Shown: positions 1 through 8,911, counted from the first letter of the stretch. The stretch: 64,000 nt of DNA from Pseudomonas protegens (GCF_003363755.1 NZ_CP031396.1:3380501-3444500), one strand, 5' to 3'. Program-made: numbers and translations. The notes: generated by a model not told the origin, from the letters alone.

Positions 1-1479
1 GCGCATGCCCGGGGCCATGAAGTAGGCGGTATAGATCGCTGCCGCCACGGCCAATGGTGCCGCCAGCAGCATGGCGTAGAACGCCGCCTTCAGAGTGCCG
101 AAGGTCAGGGGCGAGAGGCTCAGCTTGGGTTCGAAGTCGGTGTTGGCCGCGGTGGATTGCCAGACGTATTTAGGCTCGTCGTAGTTCTCGTACCAGACCT
201 TGCTCCACAGCGCGCTCCAGGACACTTCCGGGTGCGGGTTGTCCAGCAGCAGCGGCTGCAGCTTGCCACCGGCCTCGACGATCACCCGGTTGGCCCGTGG
301 CGACAGGCCGAACAGGCCCTGGCCATCCACCACCTGATCCACCAGCAGGGTGCGGTGGGCGGTGCTGTGGAACACCCCGAGCTTGCCGGCGGCGTCCAGG
401 GCAACGAGGCCCTTGCGACGCTCTTCGGCAGTGATTTCAACGATAGGCGCGGTGCCCATCTGGAAGGTGCGGATCTGCTTCAGGCGCAGTTCGCCATCCG
501 GGTCGCGGGCCATGAACCACTGGGCCAGGCCACCCTTGGAGGTGCCGATGATCAGCGAAATGCCGCCCACCAGCTGGGTGCTGGCGGTAACTTCGGTGTC
601 AGCGTCTTCCAGCAGTTTGTAGCGACCGTTGAGGCTCTTGTCCCGCAGGCTGAACACGTCGGCCTGGGCCCGGCCATTGATCACATACAGCCACTGCTGG
701 CGCGGATCGATGTACATGGCCTTCACCGCCTCGGTCATCTGCGGCAGTTCGATGCGGCTCTGCTCGCTGGTGACCTCGCCAGTCATCATGTTTTCTTCGC
801 GGGTCAGCTTCAGCACATGCAGTTGCGCACCGGTGGAACCGGCGATGATCAGCGACGAATCAGTGGCGTTGAGGTTGACGTGCTCCAGGGCACCGCCCTG
901 CTCGTTCAGGGTGATCGGGCTGTCGCCGTAGGGGTACTCGATGGCCGGTGAGATGGTCTTCTTGCCGTCCGGGTAGCTGACCTTGTAGGTGTGGCGGAAC
1001 ACCAGGGCCTGACCGTTGGACAGACCGACCACCACCAGCGGATTGCCGGGCTGGTCCTTGCCGATGGACACCACGTTGGCGCCGGCCGGGATCGGCAGGT
1101 CGACCTTGCGCAGCTCGGCACCGCTGTCGATGTCGAAGAACAGCGCCTGGCCCTTGTCGGAGACACGCATGCCGACCTGGTTCTGCTCTTCCAGGGAGAA
1201 CATCAGCGGCTTGCCGGCGTCCTGCATCCAGGCCGGGGTCAGCGGGTCCTTGACGGTCAGGTCGGCGCCCTGGAACAGCGGCACCACGACATAGGCGAGG
1301 AAGAAAAAGATCAGGGTGATCGCACCCAGTACCGCCAGTCCGCCAACAAGGACGTACCAGCGGGTCAGGCGGTCTTTGAGCGCGCGAATGCGACGCTTGC
1401 GTTGCAGTTCAGGCGTATTGAAGTCAATGCGCTTGGGGGGAGAAGTCGTAGTCATGGGGGAATTGGCCAGATCATTCAT
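1..1479 (-). CDS. pstC: Phosphate ABC transporter permease PstC, long Pseudomonas form (3' part cut by window edge)
   Basis: Inner-membrane permease of the high-affinity phosphate importer PstSCAB. Only the first 493 codons are in the window. After a short cytoplasmic N-terminus there is one membrane segment (about residues 43-65). A long periplasmic, beta-propeller-like region of about 380 residues follows, and a second membrane segment starts close to the window edge. This insertion is typical of the enlarged PstC of pseudomonads and makes the protein much longer than E. coli PstC. The ATG at 1479 and a second in-frame ATG at 1455 are both possible starts, and neither has a clear Shine-Dalgarno. 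A near-perfect Pho box lies only 22 bp upstream of 1479. pstS is next upstream in the same direction, separated by a terminator and a REP element. Family assignment is firm; the rest of the gene is unseen. Confidence 0.88.
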   Translation of the reverse strand, partial: MNDLANSPMTTTSPPKRIDFNTPELQRKRRIRALKDRLTRWYVLVGGLAVLGAITLIFFFLAYVVVPLFQGADLTVKDPLTPAWMQDAGKPLMFSLEEQNQVGMRVSDKGQALFFDIDSGAELRKVDLPIPAGANVVSIGKDQPGNPLVVVGLSNGQALVFRHTYKVSYPDGKKTISPAIEYPYGDSPITLNEQGGALEHVNLNATDSSLIIAGSTGAQLHVLKLTREENMMTGEVTSEQSRIELPQMTEAVKAMYIDPRQQWLYVINGRAQADVFSLRDKSLNGRYKLLEDADTEVTASTQLVGGISLIIGTSKGGLAQWFMARDPDGELRLKQIRTFQMGTAPIVEITAEERRKGLVALDAAGKLGVFHSTAHRTLLVDQVVDGQGLFGLSPRANRVIVEAGGKLQPLLLDNPHPEVSWSALWSKVWYENYDEPKYVWQSTAANTDFEPKLSLSPLTFGTLKAAFYAMLLAAPLAVAAAIYTAYFMAPGMR

Positions 1480-1501
1480 GCGCACACCCTAGCGATCCTG
1501 T

Positions 1502-1519
1502 ATGACAGAAAGATGACAA
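1502..1519 (-). promoter_or_regulatory. Pho box upstream of pstC
   Basis: On the minus strand the site reads TTGTCAT-CTTT-CTGTCAT, 13 of 14 matches to the two 7-bp half-sites of the PhoB consensus (CTGTCAT-N4-CTGTCAT). A possible -10 element (TAGGGT, 1491-1486) begins exactly 10 bp after the box, the spacing usual for PhoB-activated promoters. The start point predicted from it falls on or next to the pstC ATG at 1479. Confidence 0.85.
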
Positions 1520-1577
1520 TGCAGTGACGCAGCAAATCCGCCACGTGGCAAAGCCGGCAGCGGGTTGAAAAATGAGG

Positions 1578-1659
1578 TTGCAGGAGCCGGCTGGCCGACG
1601 AGCCGGCCTTGAGCCTGGGTCGCCCTTGCGGGCGCTTGCGCCGCCCGGCCCGCTCCTAC
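1578..1659. repeat. REP-type palindrome pair
   Basis: Inverted copies of the GTAGGAGC-GGC / GCCGGCTCCTGCA type flank short GC palindromes between pstS and pstC. This is the usual REP (repetitive extragenic palindrome) form of fluorescent pseudomonads. Confidence 0.65.
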
Positions 1660-1668
1660 GAAAACGAG

Positions 1669-1691
1669 AAGGTCCGGGGGGCCCGGACCTT
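1669..1691 (-). terminator. Terminator after pstS
   Basis: AAGGTCCGG and CCGGACCTT (1669-1677 and 1683-1691) form a 9-bp stem with a 5-nt loop, 11 bp beyond the pstS stop. On the minus strand it is followed by a short T-rich stretch. It probably lets pstS be expressed above the rest of the pst operon. Confidence 0.6.
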
Positions 1692-1701
1692 CTGCGGCGG
1701 C

Positions 1702-2685
1702 TTATGCGCCTTCTTTCAGGCCCAGGTCAGCCAGGGCCTTGGCGGCCACCTTGGCTGGCAGCGGGATGTAGCCGTCCTTGACCACTACTTCCTGACCCTG
1801 CTTGGACAGGACCAGTTTCACGAACTCGGCTTCCAGCGGGGCCAGAGGCTTGTTCGGGGCTTTGTTGATGTAGACGTAGAGGAAGCGCGACAGCGGGTAC
1901 TTGCCGTTCAGGGCGTTTTCTTCGGTGTCTTCGATGAAGTCGCTGCTGCCTTTCTTGGCCAGGGCCACGGTCTTCACGCTGGCGGTCTTGTAGCCGATGC
2001 CCGAGTAGCCGATGCCGTTCAGCGAGGAGCTGATGGACTGCACCACCGAAGCCGAACCTGGCTGCTCGTTGACGTTAGGCTTGAAGTCGCCTTTGCACAG
2101 GGCTTCTTCCTTGAAGTAGCCGTAGGTGCCGGATACCGAGTTACGGCCGAACAGTTGCACCGGCTTGTTGGCCAGATCGCCCTTCACACCCAGATCGCCC
2201 CAGGTTTTTACCTCAGCCTTGGCGCCGCACAGACGGGTGGACGAGAAAATCGCGTCGACCTGTTCCATGGTCAGGTGCTGGATCGGGTTGTCCTTGTGCA
2301 CGAACACCGCCAGGGCGTCCACGGCCACCGGGATAGCGGTTGGCTTGTAGCCGTACTTCTGCTCGAAGGCCGCCAGCTCGGTGTCCTTCATCTTGCGGCT
2401 CATCGGGCCCAGGTTGGAGGTGCCTTCGGTCAGCGCCGGTGGCGCGGTGGCGGAGCCGGCGGCCTGAATCTGAATGTTGACGTTCGGGTATTCCTTTTTG
2501 TAGTTCTCGGCCCACAGGGTCATCAGGTTCGCCAAAGTATCGGAACCGACGCTGGACAGGTTGCCCGACACACCAGTGGTCTTGGTGTAGCTCGGGATAG
2601 CAGGGTCAACAGCGGCAACCGCGTGGGCAGTCGCAACGCCAGCGGCGACAAAGGTCATTGCCGCCATCAAACGCTTCAGTTTCAT
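1702..2685 (-). CDS. pstS: Phosphate ABC transporter substrate-binding protein PstS
   Basis: Periplasmic phosphate-binding protein that delivers phosphate to PstCAB. The 327-aa product has a Sec signal peptide (KLKR start, hydrophobic core, cleavage near residue 25). It also has the PstS hallmarks: a GSDTL motif near residue 47, [11 protein letters not shown], a SRKMK segment, and the phosphate-loop motif [12 protein letters not shown]. The start is set by TAGGAG 8 nt upstream of the ATG. It lies upstream of pstC in the same direction and has its own Pho box at 2753-2770, so strong induction by PhoB under phosphate limitation is expected. The length and motifs match the Pseudomonas phosphate-binding type rather than the DING/lipoprotein types. 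Confidence 0.95.
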   Translation of the reverse strand: MKLKRLMAAMTFVAAGVATAHAVAAVDPAIPSYTKTTGVSGNLSSVGSDTLANLMTLWAENYKKEYPNVNIQIQAAGSATAPPALTEGTSNLGPMSRKMKDTELAAFEQKYGYKPTAIPVAVDALAVFVHKDNPIQHLTMEQVDAIFSSTRLCGAKAEVKTWGDLGVKGDLANKPVQLFGRNSVSGTYGYFKEEALCKGDFKPNVNEQPGSASVVQSISSSLNGIGYSGIGYKTASVKTVALAKKGSSDFIEDTEENALNGKYPLSRFLYVYINKAPNKPLAPLEAEFVKLVLSKQGQEVVVKDGYIPLPAKVAAKALADLGLKEGA

Positions 2686-2752
2686 GCCTTACTCCTAGCA
2701 GATAGGGTGTGTTAAGTCGGGGCCAAGTATCTGTAGGCCGTGTGAACACTCT

Positions 2753-2770
2753 ATGTCCGGAATATGACAA
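2753..2770 (-). promoter_or_regulatory. Pho box upstream of pstS
   Basis: On the minus strand TTGTCAT-ATTC-CGGACAT matches the PhoB direct-repeat consensus well in the first half (6 of 7) and moderately in the second. It lies 68 bp upstream of the pstS ATG. I saw no equally clear -10 element after it. Confidence 0.7.
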
Positions 2771-2777
2771 TTAGATG

Positions 2778-2811
2778 AAAGGCCAGCACTCCTGAACGGA
2801 AGCTGGCCTTT
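2778..2811. terminator. Terminator between the MFS gene and pstS
   Basis: AAAGGCCAGC (2778-2787) and GCTGGCCTTT (2802-2811) form a perfect 10-bp stem with A/T flanks on both sides. Read on the minus strand it ends the MFS transporter transcript just before the pstS promoter. Confidence 0.75.
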
Positions 2812-2834
2812 CTTTATAAGGCGATAAAAACCTC

Positions 2835-2917
2835 TGTAGCCGCCGCCAAAGGCTGCGACCGACCCGCAGGGTCGCGACACTCTTCAGCGCCCAGCAGGGC
2901 CTGCGGCAGCGGCTACA
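2835..2917. repeat. TGTAGCCGC-type REP palindrome
   Basis: Begins TGTAGCCGC and ends with its inverse GCAGCGGCTACA, with a CGCAGGGTCGCGA-type palindrome between. It belongs to the same family as the arrays at 11934-12158 and 12979-13646. Confidence 0.7.
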
Positions 2918-2929
2918 AGCTGGCGGCGA

Positions 2930-4228
2930 TCAGCGGCCCTTGGCCCACAGGTACAGGCCGACCAGCAGGCCGATGCCGCAGATGATTGCAACGTAATAGG
3001 CCGGGCCCATCGGGCTTTCCTTGAGCAGCCAGGTCACCACCATCGGCGTCAGGCCACCGAAGATCGCGTAGGCCAGGTTGTAGGAAAACGACAGGCCGCT
3101 GAAACGCACCACCGCCGGGAACGCCTTGACCATCACATAAGGCACCGCGCCGATGGTGCCGACAAACAGACCGGTCAGGGCATACATCGGGAACAGCCAC
3201 TGCGGGTTATCCAGCAAGCCGTGATAGAAGGTCCAGGAAGTGGCCAACAGCAAGGCACTGCCGAACACGAACACCTTGCCAGCGCCGAAACGATCCGCCA
3301 GAACCCCGGAGATCACGCAGCCCAGGCTCAGGAACACAATGGCCAGGCTGTTGGCTTCCAGGGCGGTGATGGCCGGGAACTTATAGACGGTCTGCAGCAC
3401 CGTCGGGGTCATCAGGATCACCACGATGATCCCGGCGGACAGCAGCCAGGTCAGCAGCATGGAAATGACAATGGCGCCACGGTGATCGCGCAGCACGGTA
3501 CGCAGGGGCAGCTCTTCAGCCAGGGCCTTGCGCAATTGCAGCTCGGCGAACACCGGGGTTTCGTGCAGCAGGCGGCGCAGGTACACCGAGAACAGGCCGA
3601 ACACCCCGCCCAGCAGGAACGGGATCCGCCAGGCGTAGTCGGCCACTTCCACCGGGGTGTAGATGCTATTGATGGCGGTGGCCACCAGCGAGCCCAGGAG
3701 AATCCCGGCGGTCAGGCCCGCCGTCAGGGTGCCGCAGGCGTAGCCGATATGCCGCTGAGGCACGTGTTCGGAAACAAAGACCCAGGCGCCGGGCACTTCA
3801 CCACCGATGGCCGCGCCCTGGATCACCCGCATCAGCAACAGCAGGATCGGCGCCCATAGGCCAATCTGCGCGTAGGTCGGCAAGAGGCCCATGATCAGGG
3901 TCGGCACCGCCATCATGAAGATGCTCAGGGTGAACATCTTCTTGCGCCCCAGCAGGTCGCCGAAGTGCGCCATGACGATCCCGCCCAGAGGACGGGCCAG
4001 GTAGCCGGCGGCGAAGATGCCGAAGGTCTGCATCAGGCGCAGCCACTCGGGCATGTCCGCCGGGAAGAACAGCTTGCCGACCACGGTGGCGAAGAACACG
4101 AAGATGATGAAGTCGTAGAACTCCAGCGCGCCGCCCAAGGCAGACAGCGACAGGGTCTTGTAATCACTACGGGTCAAGGGACGGGCGGGCTGCGCTGGCT
4201 GCGCGGCGCTCGAGGGCACAGTGGTCAT
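2930..4228 (-). CDS. MFS transporter, metabolite:H+ symporter (MHS) type
   Basis: Inner-membrane permease of 432 aa with about 12 membrane segments. The cytoplasmic loop 2-3 carries the signature ARPLGGIVMAHFGDLLGRKK, and the N-terminal GGALEFYDFIIFVFF segment is typical of the MHS branch (citrate, alpha-ketoglutarate, proline/betaine and shikimate symporters). The substrate cannot be named. The start is placed at the ATG at 4228 because the upstream in-frame extension is Cys/Arg-rich and unlike the family. PAO1 has an MFS gene next to pstS (PA5370 by my recollection), so the neighbourhood looks conserved. A terminator follows at 2778-2811. Confidence 0.85.
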   Translation of the reverse strand: MTTVPSSAAQPAQPARPLTRSDYKTLSLSALGGALEFYDFIIFVFFATVVGKLFFPADMPEWLRLMQTFGIFAAGYLARPLGGIVMAHFGDLLGRKKMFTLSIFMMAVPTLIMGLLPTYAQIGLWAPILLLLMRVIQGAAIGGEVPGAWVFVSEHVPQRHIGYACGTLTAGLTAGILLGSLVATAINSIYTPVEVADYAWRIPFLLGGVFGLFSVYLRRLLHETPVFAELQLRKALAEELPLRTVLRDHRGAIVISMLLTWLLSAGIIVVILMTPTVLQTVYKFPAITALEANSLAIVFLSLGCVISGVLADRFGAGKVFVFGSALLLATSWTFYHGLLDNPQWLFPMYALTGLFVGTIGAVPYVMVKAFPAVVRFSGLSFSYNLAYAIFGGLTPMVVTWLLKESPMGPAYYVAIICGIGLLVGLYLWAKGR

Positions 4229-4622
4229 GGCAAGGGCTTCTCTTATTAGTCGGTTCCGGCAACCGCAACAGCGCTGGTTGGGGCCTGGCAGGTTCGGCAC
4301 GATAGCAAATTGTTCGAATGCGTACACAGCAGCGCACAAATGACTCACAAATTTGCGAACTGAGTGGGTCGTCGCGGAGTCTATCGACCGATATACTCGC
4401 AAACCTCGAAGCGCAAAGCCGCTTCTGGCAAGGGTTGCTGTGCGAAAACGCTGCTGCGCGCCCCAGTCCCTGGACAGTGCCAGTCGATTTCGCAGAGTTT
4501 CCCTTTAGCACGCCTTAGAAAGAACGTGACGAACGCAGTGTGTTCGGGCTGAATCGTTTTTCCTGAAGACGGCTATTCACCTGAAGTCACCATGAAGCGT
4601 CACGGGTCAGAGGCCCCTCGGC
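4229..4622. other. Divergent intergenic region (MFS gene / thioesterase)
   Basis: About 390 bp separating divergent genes. I see an imperfect inverted pair ACTCACAAATTT / GAGT near 4341-4365 and a TATACT hexamer near 4392. No RNA gene or convincing ORF is visible; overlapping ORFs here lack good starts or family resemblance. Confidence 0.4.
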
Positions 4623-5027
4623 ATGATAGAACTCGAACAAGAAGATCCAATCCCGCAAGGCGACCTGGCCCTGCAAATCACCGCCTTGCCCCGGGAAACC
4701 AACGGCTTTGGCGATATTTTCGGCGGCTGGCTGGTGGCGCAGATGGACCTGGCGGGCACTGCCATGGCCAGCCGCGTCGCCGGTGGCCGAGTCGCTACCG
4801 TGGCCATTGATCGCATGGCGTTCCTGGTGCCGGTGGCGGTGGGCGCGCAACTGTCCTTCTATACCCAGACCCTGGAGATCGGCCGCAGCTCGATCCAGAT
4901 GATGGTGGAAGTGTGGAGCGACGACCCGCTGTCCAGCGAATGGCGCAAGGTCACCGAGGCAGTGTTCGTGTTCGTCGCCATCGACGGCAGCGGCCGCACC
5001 CGTTCGGTTCCGCCCCGAGCGCGCTAG
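4623..5027 (+). CDS. Acyl-CoA thioesterase, YciA-like hotdog fold
   Basis: A 134-aa single hotdog-domain protein expected to hydrolyse acyl-CoA to free acid and CoA in the cytoplasm. The YciA/BACH features are visible: the NGFGDIFGGWL segment (catalytic Asp in DIFGG), then AIDRMAFLVPV, then the strand EAVFVFVAID. The length equals that of YciA proteins. It is followed 40 bp later by the mutarotase gene in the same direction. The Shine-Dalgarno is weak. The acyl-chain preference is unknown. Confidence 0.85.
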   Translation: MIELEQEDPIPQGDLALQITALPRETNGFGDIFGGWLVAQMDLAGTAMASRVAGGRVATVAIDRMAFLVPVAVGAQLSFYTQTLEIGRSSIQMMVEVWSDDPLSSEWRKVTEAVFVFVAIDGSGRTRSVPPRAR

Positions 5028-5067
5028 GTTCCTACAACGCCCAAGCCACTCTAACGAGATCAGCAGC

Positions 5068-5967
5068 ATGCCCACGCCCCACGTTGAAACGGTGAAACTG
5101 GATGAACTGAACTGCTGGCGCATCCGCCACGGTGATGCCGAACTGCTGGTGGCCCAGCAAGGCGCGCACATCCTCAGTTATCAAGTAGCCGGGCAACAGC
5201 CGCTGATCTGGCTCAACGACGAGGCGCAGTTCAAGACCGGCAAGAGCATCCGCGCCGGGGTTCCGGTGTGCTGGCCCTGGTTCGGCAACTTTGCACGCAA
5301 CCCGCAAAGCGTGCAGGCCATGCGCCAAAGCGCTGAACCGGCACCGGCCCACGGCCTGGTGCGGGCCAGCGACTGGGAACTGCAAGGCATCGAAAGCGAC
5401 GGCGACAGCTTGCTGGTACGGCTGCGCCTGCCCTGCCCCGCTGGCGGCTTTCCTGGCTGGCCCCATCAGGTGGAACCGAGCCTGAGCATCCGCCTCGACG
5501 AGCAACTGCACATCAGCCTCACCAGCCATAACCTGAGCACAGAAAGCGTGAGCATCAGCCAGGCGCTGCACAGCTATTTCGCGGTCAGCGATGTGCGCAA
5601 CGTGCAGGTCGAAGGCCTGGACGGGCTGAACTACATCGAAACCCTGGAAGACTGGACCACCAAGGTCCAGAGCGGCGCCTTGCACTTTAGCGGCGAGACC
5701 GACCGCATCTACCTGAACGTCCCGGCGCAGCTGGATATCGTCGATCCGGACTGGCAACGACGGATTCGCCTGAACAGCGCAGGCTCGCGCACCGCCGTGA
5801 TCTGGAACCCCTGGATCGACCGCGCCGCGCAGTTCAGCGACATGGCCAACGACGGCTGGCAGCGCATGCTGTGCATCGAGACCGCCAACGTGATGGACGA
5901 CATCGTCACCCTGGCCCCCGGCGCCCGCCACACCCTGAGCGTGAGCATCGGCGTCGCCCCGCTCTGA
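5068..5967 (+). CDS. D-hexose-6-phosphate mutarotase (YeaD family)
   Basis: A 299-aa aldose-1-epimerase-fold enzyme that interconverts alpha and beta anomers of hexose 6-phosphates. Family features seen: QGAHILSY near the N-terminus, GKSIRAGVPVCWPWFG (the YeaD signature), HGLVRASDWE with the active-site His, and ALHSYFAVSD followed by the acidic WNPW segment. It probably acts in the cytoplasm on glucose 6-phosphate. It could be co-transcribed with the thioesterase (40-bp gap). A REP element lies directly downstream. Confidence 0.88.
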   Translation: MPTPHVETVKLDELNCWRIRHGDAELLVAQQGAHILSYQVAGQQPLIWLNDEAQFKTGKSIRAGVPVCWPWFGNFARNPQSVQAMRQSAEPAPAHGLVRASDWELQGIESDGDSLLVRLRLPCPAGGFPGWPHQVEPSLSIRLDEQLHISLTSHNLSTESVSISQALHSYFAVSDVRNVQVEGLDGLNYIETLEDWTTKVQSGALHFSGETDRIYLNVPAQLDIVDPDWQRRIRLNSAGSRTAVIWNPWIDRAAQFSDMANDGWQRMLCIETANVMDDIVTLAPGARHTLSVSIGVAPL

Positions 5968-6006
5968 CCCACGATTGCGCTGATGGGCCCTGTGTTCAGG
6001 CTGGGC

Positions 6007-6137
6007 GTGGCGAAGGAGCTTGCTCCCGCTGGAAGGCGCAGCCTTCCCAAGTCCTGAATCCGCGGTCTGTCAGGCAGAACGCGTACTCAGGTCTTGCGGC
6101 CGCTACGCGCCCGAGCGGGAGCAAGCTCCCTCGCCAC
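6007..6137. repeat. REP palindrome, GTGGCGAAGGAGC type
   Basis: Starts GTGGCGAAGGAGCTTGCTCC and ends with the inverse GGAGCAAGCTCCCTCGCCAC about 110 bp later. The same element with small changes recurs at 49746-49876. It lies between convergent genes and may act as a terminator. Confidence 0.7.
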
Positions 6138-6182
6138 AACAGCCCTCCTGGCCCAAATTCCTGGCTAATCCCCTCAGTCCCG

Positions 6183-6719
6183 CTACAGGTCGGATTCCTG
6201 CACCACCCGCACCTTCGCCGCATCCAGGGCGTAGGCCGCGTCGGCCAGGTCATTGCTGACCGACTCGATCTTCAAGGTGCCGGTTACCCACAGCGGCGTG
6301 TAGATGTCCTCCAGCTTCACGCCCTTGGGAAAGCGCACCAGCACCAGCTGGTTGGGCGGCGGTGGCGGCACGTGGATGCAGGCGCCCGGGTACGGCACCA
6401 GGAAGAACAGCGTGCTGCGCCCCTTGGCATCAGCCTCCAGCGGCACCGGATAGCCGCCGAGGCGGATCTGCTTGTCGTTCATCGCCGGCACGGTCTTGGT
6501 GGAATACATCACCGCCGGCAAGCCCTTGCTCTGCTTCAGGCCGCCCTTTTCGGTGAAGGTGCCATTGGCTTCGGGGGAGTTGTGGTCGATTTCCGGCATC
6601 TGCTCCAGGGCTTTCTGGTCCGACTTGGGCATCAGCTCCAGCCAGTCGGTTTCCGGCAGTTCGCCAGCCTGGGCCAGGCCGCAGCCCAGCAGAACAAAGG
6701 TCAATAGAAGACGGCGCAT
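6183..6719 (-). CDS. DUF3299 periplasmic protein
   Basis: A 178-aa exported protein with a short signal peptide (MRRLLLTFVLLGCGLAQA). It contains the DUF3299 pattern: GYPVPLE, then FFLVPYPGACIHVPPPPPNQ, then PLWVTGTLKIE. Homologues are widespread in Pseudomonas and their role is unknown. The HVPPPPPNQ segment is the most conserved feature. No partner gene is adjacent. The start is the ATG at 6719, directly before the signal sequence. Confidence 0.8.
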   Translation of the reverse strand: MRRLLLTFVLLGCGLAQAGELPETDWLELMPKSDQKALEQMPEIDHNSPEANGTFTEKGGLKQSKGLPAVMYSTKTVPAMNDKQIRLGGYPVPLEADAKGRSTLFFLVPYPGACIHVPPPPPNQLVLVRFPKGVKLEDIYTPLWVTGTLKIESVSNDLADAAYALDAAKVRVVQESDL

Positions 6720-6857
6720 GAGAGGGTGGCTCGGTCAAAAAGGAAGGACGGAAAAACCCGGGCATTCTAGTGCCCAAAGCGTCGGCTGCGTTGAAGTTTC
6801 AGATGAAGAAAAGGGCTCCCCTCGGCACGAGCGGCAGAGGGGGCTTGCAGGGGGGAA

Positions 6858-7103
6858 TCAGCTTTTCTTGACGAAGCCGTAGATCACCAGCAGGACGACC
6901 GCGCCCACCAGCGCACCGATGAAACCGGCGCCCTGGCCAGCCTGATAAATACCCAGCGCCTGACCGCCATAAGTGGCCGCCAGCGAGCCGCCGATACCCA
7001 GCAGGATGGTCATGATCCAGCCCATGCTGTCGTCTCCCGGCTTGAGGAAACGCGCCAGCAGACCAACGATCAAGCCGATGAAAATGGTTCCAATAATGCC
7101 CAT
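6858..7103 (-). CDS. GlsB/YeaQ/YmgE family small membrane protein
   Basis: An 81-aa protein with three hydrophobic segments and the family pattern MGIIGTIFIGLIVGLLAR followed by GLIMTILLGIGGSLA-like and GAVVLLVIYGFV-like helices. It was formerly called transglycosylase-associated protein. Members are often stress-induced, but the molecular function is unknown. It stands alone between the DUF3299 and purK genes. Confidence 0.9.
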   Translation of the reverse strand: MGIIGTIFIGLIVGLLARFLKPGDDSMGWIMTILLGIGGSLAATYGGQALGIYQAGQGAGFIGALVGAVVLLVIYGFVKKS

Positions 7104-7211
7104 GGCTGTTCCTCTGTAAGGGGGGGATCAAGCCAAAGCCTAGCCAGCACTTTGGCATCCTGCTATCAGAGAACGGCGGGAAACGAAGGTTCCCGCCAGC
7201 CGGAGGATTTG

Positions 7212-8294
7212 TTACTCGGCGATCAGCGCTTGCACCTTGAGGATCTGCGCTTGCAGGGTCGCCTGATCGGCGCAACGCAGGTTGGCGTGGCCGACCTTGC
7301 GTCCGGCCTTGAAGGCCTTGCCGTAGTGATGCAGGTGGCAGTCGTCGATGGCGATGACCTTGTCCACCGGCGGCACTTCGCCGATGAAGTTGATCATGGC
7401 GCTCTCACCGACTTTGGCTGTGGAACCCAGAGGGAGACCGGCTACCGCCCGCAGGTGGTTTTCGAACTGGCTGCACTCGGTGCCTTCGGTGGTCCAGTGC
7501 CCGGAGTTGTGCACCCGCGGGGCAATCTCGTTGGCCTTGAGGCCGCCGTCGACTTCGAAGAACTCGAACGCCATCACGCCGACGTAATCCAGCTGCTTGA
7601 GCACGCGGCTGGAGTAATCCTCGGCCAGGGCCTGCAGCGGGTGATCGCTGCTGGCCACCGACAGGCGCAGGATGCCGCTGTCGTGGGTGTTGTGCACCAG
7701 CGGGTAGAAACGGGTTTCACCGTCACGGGCACGCACGGCGATCAGCGAGACTTCACCGGTGAACGGCACGAAGCCTTCCAGCAGGCAAGGCACGCTGCCC
7801 AGTTCGGCGAAAGTGCCTGCGACGTCGGCGGCGCTGCGCAGGACCTTCTGGCCCTTGCCGTCGTAACCCAGGGTGCGGGTCTTGAGCACGGCCGGCAGGC
7901 CGATGCGCGCCACGGCGCCGTCGAGATCCGCCTGGGACTGGATGTCGGCAAACTCCGGGGTAGGAATCCCCAGGTCCTTGAACATGCTCTTCTCGAACCA
8001 GCGATCACGGGCGATGCGCAGGGCTTCGGCGCTCGGGTAGACCGGCACGAACTGCGAGAGGAAGGCCACGGTTTCCGCCGGCACGCTCTCGAATTCGAAG
8101 GTCACCAGGTCCACTTCATCGGCCAGCTGGCGCAGGTGGTCCTGGTCGCCGTAGTCGGCCCGCAGGTGTTCGCCCAGGGCAGCGGCACACGCATCCGGCG
8201 CCGGGTCGAGAAAAGCGAAGTTCATTCCCAGCGGAGTCCCCGCCAGGGCCAACATGCGGCCCAACTGGCCGCCACCGATTACACCGATCTTCAT
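7212..8294 (-). CDS. purK: N5-carboxyaminoimidazole ribonucleotide synthase PurK
   Basis: ATP-grasp enzyme of de novo purine synthesis that carboxylates aminoimidazole ribonucleotide (AIR) to N5-CAIR. The 360-aa protein starts MKIGVIGGGQLGRM (nucleotide-binding N-domain), has the ATP-grasp core including RTLGYDGKGQ, and ends with the family pattern EIAPRVHNSGHWT. The ATG at 8294 has GAGG 9 nt upstream. An in-frame TTG at 8303 lies 2 nt from the purE stop. Translational coupling with purE is likely, and the two form a purEK operon. Confidence 0.95.
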   Translation of the reverse strand: MKIGVIGGGQLGRMLALAGTPLGMNFAFLDPAPDACAAALGEHLRADYGDQDHLRQLADEVDLVTFEFESVPAETVAFLSQFVPVYPSAEALRIARDRWFEKSMFKDLGIPTPEFADIQSQADLDGAVARIGLPAVLKTRTLGYDGKGQKVLRSAADVAGTFAELGSVPCLLEGFVPFTGEVSLIAVRARDGETRFYPLVHNTHDSGILRLSVASSDHPLQALAEDYSSRVLKQLDYVGVMAFEFFEVDGGLKANEIAPRVHNSGHWTTEGTECSQFENHLRAVAGLPLGSTAKVGESAMINFIGEVPPVDKVIAIDDCHLHHYGKAFKAGRKVGHANLRCADQATLQAQILKVQALIAE

Positions 8295-8305
8295 CGTCAA
8301 CAACC

Positions 8306-8797
8306 TCAGGCGACGCGCGGGTCTGGATTGTCCAGGACGCTGTCTGTCTGTTCAGCACGGAATTTTTTCAGCACCGCATGGAACTGCGGGTGCTTGGCGC
8401 CCAGGATGCTCGCCGAGAGCAGGGCCGCGTTGATCGCGCCGGCCTTGCCGATGGCCAGGGTGGCCACGGGGATGCCGGCGGGCATCTGCACGATGGACAG
8501 CAGCGAATCCACGCCCGAGAGCATCGACGACTGCACCGGCACGCCCAGCACCGGCAAGTGGGTCTTGGCCGCGCACATGCCCGGCAAGTGCGCCGCGCCG
8601 CCGGCACCGGCGATGATCACCTCGATGCCACGCGCCTCAGCCTCTTCGGCGTACTGGAACAGCAGGTCCGGGGTGCGGTGTGCGGACACCACCTTCACCT
8701 CGTAAGGGATGCCGAGCTTTTCCAGCATATCGGCGGTGTGGCTAAGGGTGGACCAATCGGACTTGGAGCCCATGATCACGCCAACCAGTGCACTCAT
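8306..8797 (-). CDS. purE: N5-carboxyaminoimidazole ribonucleotide mutase PurE
   Basis: Class I PurE that converts N5-CAIR to CAIR, the next step after PurK. The 163-aa protein carries GSKSDW near the N-terminus, SAHRTP with the catalytic His, and the [10 protein letters not shown] loop, all diagnostic. AGAGG precedes the ATG at 8797. It is the first gene of purEK. Its leader (8798 to about 8905) contains a terminator-like hairpin, so expression may be controlled by attenuation. Confidence 0.96.
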   Translation of the reverse strand: MSALVGVIMGSKSDWSTLSHTADMLEKLGIPYEVKVVSAHRTPDLLFQYAEEAEARGIEVIIAGAGGAAHLPGMCAAKTHLPVLGVPVQSSMLSGVDSLLSIVQMPAGIPVATLAIGKAGAINAALLSASILGAKHPQFHAVLKKFRAEQTDSVLDNPDPRVA

Positions 8798-8835
8798 CGT
8801 CGTGCCTCTTCTCTCTGGGCGCCCGCGGGCGCGTC

Positions 8836-8868
8836 AAAAACAACAAGCCACGCGAAAATGCGTGGCTT
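8836..8868 (-). terminator. Terminator hairpin in the purEK leader
   Basis: AAGCCACGC and GCGTGGCTT (8845-8853 and 8860-8868) form a perfect 9-bp stem with a 6-nt loop, followed on the minus strand by GTTGTTTTTG. It lies between the probable purE promoter and the purE start. Confidence 0.7.
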
Positions 8869-8911
8869 GACTGTACGAATTATGGCCGGACGAACCGGCC
8901 GAAGGCCGCGC

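Noticed and set aside
157..1527. Long plus-strand frames across pstC (264 and 178 aa)
   Set aside because: They are antisense shadows of the GC-rich pstC frame; the minus-strand protein has a clear signal-anchor and family identity.
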